Made by a program: the position numbers and the translations under genes
Source of the DNA: Bacillota bacterium
GTDB lineage: Bacteria > Bacillota > Dethiobacteria > SKNC01
Direction: 5' to 3'
Assembly: GCA_007121375.1 (NCBI GenBank)
Contig: SKLX01000193.1
Coordinates: 1 to 5,829 of the forward strand
Length of the DNA stretch: 5,829 nucleotides
In this document: positions 1 through 4,283 of the stretch, in pieces
Layout: each line of letters starts with the position of its first letter
How positions within the stretch are numbered: the first letter of the stretch is position 1
The notes under the pieces: generated by a model
Databases searched by the model: none
Seen by the model: only the letters and a program-made list of their open reading frames with translations
Told to the model about the DNA's origin: nothing

Positions 1-30
1 AAATTTAAAGGAAGGGAAAGGAAGAAAAAT

Positions 31-903
31 ATGAAGAAATTAAAACTGGGGCTGCCCGCGGGGAGCCTGCAAAAAACCACCATAGAAATGTTTAAAAAGG
101 CAGGGTTTAACATTAATGTGGGTGACAGATCCTACTTTCCCTCAATTGATGATGAAGAAGTTGAGTGTACATTGATCAGGGCCCAGGAAATACCTAAGTA
201 TGTCCAGGAAGGGGTCCTTGATATGGGGTTAACGGGTAAGGACTGGATTGTAGAAACAAAGTCAGAAGTAGTGGAAGCGGCGGAGCTGGTTTATTCCAAG
301 CAGGGGATGAAACCCATTAAGCTGGTCCTGGCTGTGCCCAATGATTCCCCCGTTAAAGAAGTAAAGGACCTGGAAGGCAAAAAGATTGCCACAGAATTGG
401 TGGAAGCAACCCGTGACTACCTGAAGAGCCATAATGTGGATGCCCGGGTTGAGTTTTCCTGGGGAGCCACGGAAGTAAAACCTCCAAAGCTGGCGGATGC
501 CATAGCGGAGCTTACGGAAACAGGCAGGTCTTTAAGGGCCAATAATTTGAGAATTTTAGATGTGATCATGGAATCTACTACCCGGGTTGCTGTCAATAAA
601 GACAGCTGGGAAGACCCCTGGAAGAGGAAGAAAATTGAGAACATGATTACTTTGTTAAAGGGTGCCCTCCTGGCAGAGGAAAAGGTAGGATTAAAGATGA
701 ATGTTAGTAAGGAAAACCTGGATAAGGTTTTAAACCTCCTTCCTGCTCTCAGAAAGCCCACTATTTCCCACCTCCACCAAAGTGATTGGGTTGCTATTGA
801 AACGGTTATAGATGAGAAAAAAGTAAGAGAGCTGGTCCACAAACTAAAAGAGGTCGGCGCCGAAGGCATAATAGAATACTCCCTTAACAAGATTATTCCT
901 TAA
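31..903 (+). CDS. hisG: ATP phosphoribosyltransferase, long form
   Basis: HisG condenses ATP with PRPP to give phosphoribosyl-ATP, the first committed step of histidine biosynthesis in the cytoplasm. The 290-residue product has the N-terminal LPAGSLQ motif (residues 8-14), GLTGKDW (66-72), and the PRPP-binding stretch ADAIAELTETGRSL (155-168) followed by RANNLRI. Residues from about 212 to 290 match the ACT-like regulatory domain of long-form HisG, which in that family binds histidine for feedback inhibition and removes the need for a HisZ partner. The ATG at 31 follows an AAAGGAAG Shine-Dalgarno sequence about 7 bases upstream. No other his gene is in the window. A terminator directly overlaps the stop, so this is either a single gene or the last gene of an operon that starts to the left. 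Identification is firm; operon membership is unknown. Confidence 0.95.
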   Translation: MKKLKLGLPAGSLQKTTIEMFKKAGFNINVGDRSYFPSIDDEEVECTLIRAQEIPKYVQEGVLDMGLTGKDWIVETKSEVVEAAELVYSKQGMKPIKLVLAVPNDSPVKEVKDLEGKKIATELVEATRDYLKSHNVDARVEFSWGATEVKPPKLADAIAELTETGRSLRANNLRILDVIMESTTRVAVNKDSWEDPWKRKKIENMITLLKGALLAEEKVGLKMNVSKENLDKVLNLLPALRKPTISHLHQSDWVAIETVIDEKKVRELVHKLKEVGAEGIIEYSLNKIIP

Positions 904-930
904 AAAGACGCGGTTTGCGTCTTTTTTTTT
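902..930 (+). terminator. Rho-independent terminator after hisG
   Basis: The arms AAAAAGACGC (902-911) and GCGTCTTTTT (917-926) pair perfectly around a GGTTT loop and lead into a run of nine T (922-930). The stop codon of hisG overlaps the left arm, so transcription ends immediately after the gene. Confidence 0.92.
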
Positions 931-940
931 ATAAAAAATT

Positions 941-954
941 AAAGATTAATCTTT
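941..954. promoter_or_regulatory. 14-bp perfect palindrome, candidate operator
   Basis: AAAGATTAATCTTT is a perfect palindrome lying between the hisG terminator and the XRE-type regulator. A second, weaker dyad (AAAAGT at 971-976 with ACTTTT at 986-991) lies downstream. Small XRE regulators often bind dyads in their own promoters, so autoregulation is a reasonable guess. The region is very A/T rich and no clear -35/-10 pair was found, so chance palindromy is possible. Confidence 0.35.
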
Positions 955-1017
955 TAAGGTCGATAATAATAAAAGTTACTTTATTACTTTTGGTTAATAA
1001 AGCCTTCTATTAAGGTT

Positions 1018-1025
1018 GGAGGGGG
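1018..1025 (+). promoter_or_regulatory. Shine-Dalgarno sequence fixing the XRE start
   Basis: GGAGGGGG lies 11 bases before the TTG at 1037. The other in-frame TTG at 1016 overlaps this site and has no usable ribosome-binding site of its own, so translation most likely begins at 1037. Confidence 0.65.
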
Positions 1026-1036
1026 AGAGATATCTA

Positions 1037-1294
1037 TTGAAAAACTTGGGAGATCATATCATTAAAATGAGGTATGTAAAGGGTTTGAGCCAGAGGAAGC
1101 TGGCCAGTAAAGCAGGAATTTCCAATTCTACTGTCCACCGGATAGAAAAGGGGATAATAAAAAATGTTAAACCCCAGGTTTTGAGAAAAATCGCTGAGGC
1201 TTTAAACATTTCTTACCAGGAGCTCCTTTTTTATGCCGGCTATCTTAATGAAATTGAAGTAAATGGGGTTTCAGTTAAAGAACTTAATCATTAG
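1037..1294 (+). CDS. Small XRE-family helix-turn-helix regulator
   Basis: This is an 85-residue DNA-binding protein consisting almost entirely of one Cro/C1-type helix-turn-helix domain. The helix pair is clear at about residues 17-39 (LSQRKLASKAGISNSTVHRIEKG), followed by supporting helices through IAEALNISYQELL (52-64) and a short tail ending VSVKELNH. There is no dimerisation or ligand-sensing domain beyond the HTH. I place the start at TTG 1037 because the Shine-Dalgarno sequence lies just upstream; starting at TTG 1016 would add seven residues. The size and fold resemble small SinR/phage-repressor-like proteins, but the target is unknown. Its stop overlaps the stop of the convergent yyaC-type gene by 4 bp. 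The palindrome at 941-954 may be its operator. It is not obviously part of a toxin-antitoxin pair, since no partner gene adjoins it. Confidence 0.85.
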   Translation: MKNLGDHIIKMRYVKGLSQRKLASKAGISNSTVHRIEKGIIKNVKPQVLRKIAEALNISYQELLFYAGYLNEIEVNGVSVKELNH

Positions 1295-1884
1295 GTATGT
1301 GTATTAGGGGCTTTTGACCTCATCAGGGTAAGGAAGATACCCCTGGATATTATCCTTGAAAGTTCCATTACCAGGGATAAGGGAGTGCTTTGCAGCACCT
1401 GGGGTTCCATGAAGCCTTTAACATTTACAATAGCGGTAATATGGACGTCTCCCACCGCTGGAAGCACTTTGCTCACACTTTCTCCCGGTTTAATAGAACC
1501 GGGAGATAATTTTATGTAACCGATATATTCCTTATTGCCCAGGGCGGCATCCACAGCCAGGATAAAGGGTTTTTTATGGGTTGAATTTATTTGTTCCAGG
1601 GTGCTTTTAAGGTTTAAGGCGTGAACGGGGTTTTCCAGGGTGCCGTAAATTTCTATACCTTTGGGATTAAGTTTGTTTAAATAGCTTCCCACCAGGGGAC
1701 CTAAAGCATCTCCTGTAGCCCGGTCGGTGCCTATACATAATAATACTAATGTTTTTTTGTTATTTTCTAAAAGGGCGCTTAACTCCCGGGCAAGCTTAAT
1801 AGAGGAAAGGGGAGTGCCTTTATGGAAAAAAAGTTGCTTATTATTTTCACCCGAATTTGAACTTTCAGTAAAGGGAGTTTCCAT
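1291..1884 (-). CDS. yyaC: YyaC-family sporulation protein (putative spore protease)
   Basis: The 197-residue product matches the YyaC/DUF1256 family, found in endospore formers and usually annotated as a spore protease. By family knowledge its fold is related to the germination protease GPR and to hydrogenase-maturation endopeptidases; its true substrate is not established. Visible landmarks are the glycine/aspartate loop CIGTDRATGDALGPLVG (residues 50-66), ENPVHALNL (84-92), AVDAALG (110-116) and VGDVHITAIVN (144-154). The acidic residues D54, D59 and D112 are candidates for the active or metal site. The first 20 residues are Ser/Asn-rich and look unstructured. The ATG at 1884 has GGGGAAGG about 8 bases upstream and a near-consensus promoter ahead of it. 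Length is close to the family norm. The gene converges on the XRE gene with a 4-bp overlap of stop codons. Confidence 0.9.
   Translation of the reverse strand: METPFTESSNSGENNKQLFFHKGTPLSSIKLARELSALLENNKKTLVLLCIGTDRATGDALGPLVGSYLNKLNPKGIEIYGTLENPVHALNLKSTLEQINSTHKKPFILAVDAALGNKEYIGYIKLSPGSIKPGESVSKVLPAVGDVHITAIVNVKGFMEPQVLQSTPLSLVMELSRIISRGIFLTLMRSKAPNTHT
1481..1513 (+). terminator. Terminator-like hairpin inside yyaC, oriented for XRE transcript
   Basis: TCTCCCGGTT (1481-1490) and AACCGGGAGA (1497-1506) form a perfect 10-bp stem with a 6-base loop, followed on the plus strand by TAATTTTAT. In this orientation it could end the XRE transcript, which otherwise has no terminator after its stop. 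The T tract is weak, and the hairpin also encodes a Pro-Gly...Pro-Gly pair in YyaC, so coincidence remains possible. Confidence 0.35.
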
Positions 1885-1919
1885 GGCTGTACCTTCCCCA
1901 CTTTTATTAAGGTATTTTT

Positions 1920-1948
1920 ATTATAAACCAGAATTTCCTTGGTAACAA
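1920..1948 (-). promoter_or_regulatory. Sigma-A-like promoter for yyaC
   Basis: On the minus strand, TTGTTA (1948-1943) is followed by a 17-bp spacer and a perfect TATAAT (1925-1920). The predicted start site near 1912-1913 would give a leader of about 28 bases before the ATG at 1884. The housekeeping-type elements are notable because members of this family are associated with sporulation. Confidence 0.75.
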
Positions 1949-2000
1949 TATTAACTTCCTGAAAAAGGTATTAAAAAAGTATTATTCCTGGAGAGGATAT

Positions 2001-2036
2001 AAAAATGTCCCCCAAGAAATGGGCCTTGGGGGACAT
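2001..2036 (-). terminator. Rho-independent terminator after the baeRF-like gene
   Basis: ATGTCCCCCAAG (2005-2016) and CTTGGGGGACAT (2025-2036) form a perfect 12-bp stem with an 8-base loop. On the minus strand this is followed by a run of T (2005-2001). No T tract follows on the plus strand, so it works in one direction only. It lies about 50 bases after the stop of the minus-strand gene and insulates yyaC, whose promoter lies beyond it. Confidence 0.88.
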
Positions 2037-2086
2037 GGGAAAATATATCACCTTTTTATTAATTTAAAGGAAGGAATTATTCATTA

Positions 2087-3214
2087 TTAGTACCGTAGAA
2101 GGGCACCTATATTTCCTGCTTCCTTAAACTTTTCACTGGTATGAAATACTACCTCTATTAAGGCCCCCTGGTTTAAGGCCTGTTGAACCATAAGGTCTAT
2201 GAAATGGTCGATCTTTTCAATATCTCCCTGGCAATAAGGGCATTTATCTTGTTTGGAAGTAAAAATGCTTTCACAGGACTGGCATTTATAACCCCACTTT
2301 TTTAATCCCGACTTAAGGGCTAATTTCTGGATATTTCCCCGGGCGATATTGGACATAACGTCATCCAGGCCCAGGGCAGCCCGGTCCCCTTTATGGGCTC
2401 GAGAAATAATTTCATTAACCAGCTCTTCTTCCTTTTCCCTTTCCACTTCCTTCATAATTTCCAGGGTCTGTTTCCTTATTTCATTTATTTCTGTATTCAT
2501 ATCCGCCTTGAAAGTTCCCACTACTTTTTCTTGAATATGCTGGGGAAGCATTTCTTTAAACCGGGAAGCTGCGTCCACAGGACCGCCAATGCAGATACGT
2601 CCAATGTATTCCCGGGAAAGAAGGACGTCGTTTAGAATGTTAACCACATCTTTCAAATGTAAATTCACATGCTTTTCGATGTGGCGGTCCCAGCGGGATT
2701 GGCTTAACCCGGCCCATCCCCCTTTTTTATGCTGCCCGGGGATGTCCGGGTTGAAATGCTCCGTGTACTCTTCGATTTCTCCCAGGTGTACCAGGAAAAC
2801 CCTGGCCGATTCCCTATCCACCAGGACTACCCCGTAGCGCTGGTAATTATCCAAAAGATCTGCCAGGGGCTTAAGATAGGGTCGGCGGTTAATAATTATC
2901 TGGTCATTTAAAACCACGGATAAATGAAACTCTCTCCAAAAATCTATATCCTGGGAAGTAAAAAGGGCCAGGCTTTTTCTAAATTTGGTTTTATTTAAGG
3001 CCATGTATTCGGTGATTCTTTCAATTTCAGGAGCAATTATTTTTTGTTCCTTCTGGTCATATTTTTGTAACTCTTCCCGGGCCATATTTTTAAATGCCGC
3101 CACATACTCATCCTTGAGATGGGTGGCCGGGTCTACAGTTAAATAGACACTGACTATATAACTGTCTTCAGTAGAGTAACTGGTCATTTCTTCTAATTCC
3201 TGTCTGGTAAACAT
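2087..3214 (-). CDS. Bacterial eRF1-like protein (baeRF family 10-like) with zinc ribbon
   Basis: The 375-residue protein resembles bacterial homologues of the archaeo-eukaryotic release factor eRF1, best matching what I know as baeRF family 10. The N-terminal domain (about 1-120) has the SYIVSVYLTVDP strand typical of these proteins. The central domain (about 125-240) begins YGVVLVDRESARVFLV and carries GGWAGLSQSRWDRH (165-178), in the place where eRF1-type proteins hold their GGQ-like loop. A charged helical segment spans about 245-275. The C-terminal domain contains a four-cysteine zinc ribbon (C311, C314, C325, C328) and ends in IGALLRY, the closing motif of the eRF1 domain-3/L7Ae-like fold. 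By family inference it acts at ribosomes or on peptidyl-tRNA, possibly in rescue or stress; no reaction is proven from sequence. The ATG at 3214 is chosen for its spacing to AAAGGGG. It is a single gene with its own terminator. Confidence 0.8.
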   Translation of the reverse strand: MFTRQELEEMTSYSTEDSYIVSVYLTVDPATHLKDEYVAAFKNMAREELQKYDQKEQKIIAPEIERITEYMALNKTKFRKSLALFTSQDIDFWREFHLSVVLNDQIIINRRPYLKPLADLLDNYQRYGVVLVDRESARVFLVHLGEIEEYTEHFNPDIPGQHKKGGWAGLSQSRWDRHIEKHVNLHLKDVVNILNDVLLSREYIGRICIGGPVDAASRFKEMLPQHIQEKVVGTFKADMNTEINEIRKQTLEIMKEVEREKEEELVNEIISRAHKGDRAALGLDDVMSNIARGNIQKLALKSGLKKWGYKCQSCESIFTSKQDKCPYCQGDIEKIDHFIDLMVQQALNQGALIEVVFHTSEKFKEAGNIGALLRY

Positions 3215-3220
3215 ATACAT

Positions 3221-3227
3221 CCCCTTT
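3221..3227 (-). promoter_or_regulatory. Shine-Dalgarno sequence fixing the baeRF-like start
   Basis: On the minus strand AAAGGGG ends 6 bases before the ATG at 3214 and directly abuts the in-frame ATG at 3220. This favours 3214 over 3220 and over the longer in-frame TTG at 3277, which would add 21 residues of non-conserved-looking sequence. Confidence 0.65.
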
Positions 3228-3330
3228 CTCTGGTTAATATTAATATAAAGGTGTGAACTTAATACATTCTCCGGCAAAAGCCTATTTCCTTTCGTTAAAA
3301 TGTTAAGGTATATAAATAGTTTCCTTTAAA

Positions 3331-3359
3331 ATTATAACAGAGAGTAGGTTAGTTTGTTG
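3331..3359 (-). promoter_or_regulatory. Extended -10 promoter for the baeRF-like gene
   Basis: On the minus strand TGTTATAAT (3339-3331) combines an extended TG motif with a perfect -10. The matching -35 position (3359-3354) reads CAACAA, a poor match, which fits an extended -10 promoter. The predicted start near 3324 gives a leader of about 110 bases. Its -35 position overlaps the -35 of the divergent padR promoter. Confidence 0.6.
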
Positions 3360-3385
3360 AAAAAATTAAAAGGTGATGTTATAAT
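3357..3385 (+). promoter_or_regulatory. Sigma-A-like promoter for the padR operon
   Basis: TTGAAA (3357-3362), a 17-bp spacer and TATAAT (3380-3385), with an extended TG at 3377-3378, make a near-consensus promoter. Transcription should begin around 3392, leaving a leader of about 70 bases before the TTG start of padR. The leader carries two dyads, described separately. Confidence 0.8.
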
Positions 3386-3386
3386 T

Positions 3387-3404
3387 TATCTGCAGGTACA
3401 GATA
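3387..3404. promoter_or_regulatory. Dyad overlapping the padR transcription start
   Basis: TATCTG (3387-3392) and CAGATA (3399-3404) are a perfect 6-bp inverted repeat with a 6-base gap. It sits across the predicted start site of the padR promoter. It is a plausible repressor site, but the arms are short. Confidence 0.35.
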
Positions 3405-3409
3405 GCATA

Positions 3410-3428
3410 TATATGTTGCCAACATATA
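3410..3428. promoter_or_regulatory. 19-bp dyad in the padR leader, candidate PadR operator
   Basis: TATATGTTG (3410-3418) and CAACATATA (3420-3428) are perfect 9-bp arms around a single base. It lies about 18 to 36 bases after the predicted start site. It contains ATGT and ACAT half-sites, the kind recognised by classic PadR proteins, although here they are 5 bases apart rather than the usual 8. Autorepression is the likely use. Confidence 0.55.
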
Positions 3429-3461
3429 GTTATTTATTTCTATCCAAGAGGGTGTTAATTT

Positions 3462-3845
3462 TTGTGTAACCATAAAAAAAATAGTAACATGGAAAACAAA
3501 AAATGTAAATGTCCCGGGTCTCGCCTGGAAAGGTTCATACAACCTTGTTTGCTGCTCCTTTTGCACGAAAGGCCTGATTCCCATGGTTACGATCTTCTGG
3601 TAGAGTTAAAGGATTTTGGTTTTGATGCCTCCCCTGACCCGGGGGTTTTATACAGAAATTTAAGGAGAATGGAGCAGGAGGGACTGGTTGCTTCCCAATG
3701 GGAAACAGGAGCAGGAGGGCCTGCCCGGAGGCTGTACCAACTTACCCCGGAAGGTGAAGAGCTGCTCCATGCCTGGTCTGAAAACATTAAAAGAAACAAG
3801 AATTATTTGGAGTACTTTTTAGATAGGTACAGATCAAATTTTTAG
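3462..3845 (+). CDS. PadR-family transcriptional regulator with Cys-rich N-terminus
   Basis: The 127-residue protein is a PadR-type winged-helix repressor. The HTH region runs from about residue 24 (RFIQPCLLLLLHERPDSHGY) through PDPGVLYRNLRRMEQEGLV (58-76), with the wing at ETGAGGPARRLYQLTPEG (81-98) and a C-terminal dimerisation helix from about 99. The GPARR wing and the RLERFIQPCLLLLL start resemble a subgroup often annotated as poly-beta-hydroxybutyrate-responsive repressor (PhaQ-like), but nothing nearby concerns PHB. The N-terminus adds C2, H4, C15 and C17, with C29 just after, a possible metal or redox site. The TTG start at 3462 has AAGAGGGTG about 7 bases upstream; the internal ATG at 3489 has no such site and would lose C2 and H4. 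It is followed 17 bases later by a His/Cys-rich protein gene in the same transcript. Its likely regulation is autorepression through the dyads in its leader. Confidence 0.88.
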   Translation: MCNHKKNSNMENKKCKCPGSRLERFIQPCLLLLLHERPDSHGYDLLVELKDFGFDASPDPGVLYRNLRRMEQEGLVASQWETGAGGPARRLYQLTPEGEELLHAWSENIKRNKNYLEYFLDRYRSNF

Positions 3846-3847
3846 GG

Positions 3848-3856
3848 AAGGAGGTG
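3848..3856 (+). promoter_or_regulatory. Shine-Dalgarno sequence fixing the His/Cys-rich protein start
   Basis: AAGGAGGTG, a near-perfect ribosome-binding site, lies 6 bases before the ATG at 3863. An in-frame GTG at 3854 falls inside this site and is therefore not the start. Confidence 0.8.
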
Positions 3857-3862
3857 GAATTT

Positions 3863-4072
3863 ATGTGCTGTCAACCCGGAGGACATGGTCATGGTCATGG
3901 TCATGGTCATGGAAGGGGAGGATGCTGCTGTGGATGTGGGTGCACTCCCCCTGCCTTTAACCGTATGTTTTTAAGTAAAGAAGAGAAAAAGGACAGGTTG
4001 GAGAAATATTTAAAGGAGCTGGACACGGAGATTAAAGAAGTTGAAAAAAAGATAAAGGAACTGGAAGAATAA
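3863..4072 (+). CDS. Small His/Cys-rich protein with (Gly-His)n and coiled-coil tail
   Basis: I do not recognise a characterised family for this 69-residue protein. It has two parts. Residues 1-27 hold seven cysteines (C2, C3, C21, C22, C23, C25, C27) and five histidines alternating with glycine (H8 to H16), an obvious potential binding site for soft or transition metals. Residues 36-69 are a highly charged Lys/Glu helix with heptad-like leucine and isoleucine spacing, likely a coiled coil for oligomerisation or partner binding. There is no signal peptide or membrane segment, so it should be cytoplasmic. It lies 17 bases after the padR stop and shares its promoter and terminator, so PadR probably controls its level. 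Metal storage, a metal chaperone, or a co-sensor for PadR are all possible; none is shown by the sequence. The Gly-His part is encoded by a hexanucleotide repeat that could vary in length. Confidence 0.82.
   Translation: MCCQPGGHGHGHGHGHGRGGCCCGCGCTPPAFNRMFLSKEEKKDRLEKYLKELDTEIKEVEKKIKELEE
3884..3913 (+). repeat. Hexanucleotide tandem repeat encoding Gly-His
   Basis: CATGGT occurs four times in a row (3884-3907), followed by a fifth unit CATGGA (3908-3913). The repeat is in frame and encodes the His-Gly run, so slippage would add or remove Gly-His pairs without a frameshift. Confidence 0.9.
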
Positions 4073-4103
4073 TACCTTTAGTATTTTCAGGAAGGCAATC
4101 TAT

Positions 4104-4125
4104 ACCCCCGAGGGGGTTTTTTTTT
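4104..4125 (+). terminator. Rho-independent terminator of the padR operon
   Basis: ACCCC and GGGGT pair around a CGAG loop (4104-4117) and are followed by a run of nine T (4117-4125). It lies about 30 bases after the stop of the His/Cys-rich gene and closes the two-gene operon. Confidence 0.85.
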
Positions 4126-4283
4126 ATTTACAAATATTTATTTTTTTGTGAAGGAAAATGGTAAGGAGGTGTAGAATTTAAAAAATTAGTAATGGCACTT
4201 TATTATTAAATCTTTATTTAGATTTTAATGTTTAAAGGTCAAGGAGGTGCAAATTTTCTAGAATAAGAAAGGAGGGGAGTATT
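4126..4283 (+). other. Cytochrome leader with two unused Shine-Dalgarno sequences
   Basis: This A/T-rich stretch contains AAGGAGGT at 4163-4170 and again at 4241-4248, each followed by similar A/T-rich sequence but by no suitable start codon or reading frame. The real site for the cytochrome is AAAGGAGGGG at 4268-4277. A small dyad (AAATCT 4208-4213, AGATTT 4220-4225) lies between. I find no convincing -35/-10 pair here. The repeated sites could be decayed duplications or bind something in the RNA leader. Confidence 0.4.

Noticed and set aside
417..890. Long open frame on the minus strand opposite hisG
   Set aside because: It lies fully antisense to a clearly conserved hisG, and its low-complexity Ser/Phe-rich translation matches nothing recognisable.
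1291..1884. Hydrogenase maturation endopeptidase instead of YyaC
   Set aside because: The fold is related, but the GTDRATGDALGPLVG and VGDVHITA motifs fit the spore YyaC family better, and no hydrogenase genes are nearby.
1727..1945. Plus-strand frame across the yyaC 5' end and promoter
   Set aside because: It is antisense to the conserved N-terminal half of YyaC and has no ribosome-binding site or recognisable domain.
3215..3277. Longer start (TTG at 3277) for the eRF1-like gene
   Set aside because: The added 21 residues include the Shine-Dalgarno sequence of the ATG at 3214, which is better placed.
3366..3584. Minus-strand frame opposite the padR promoter and 5' end
   Set aside because: It overlaps a strong promoter, two dyads and the PadR coding start, and its translation looks random.
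3462..3845. PHB-responsive repressor (PhaQ) as the functional name
   Set aside because: The similarity is at subgroup level only, no PHB gene is in the window, and the Cys-rich end and His/Cys-rich partner suggest a different signal.
3884..3913. CRISPR or phage-type repeat
   Set aside because: The repeat unit is six bases, in frame, and coding for Gly-His, with no spacers.
4228..4266. 12-codon ORF before the cytochrome as a leader peptide
   Set aside because: It has no ribosome-binding site of its own and no codon bias typical of attenuator peptides.
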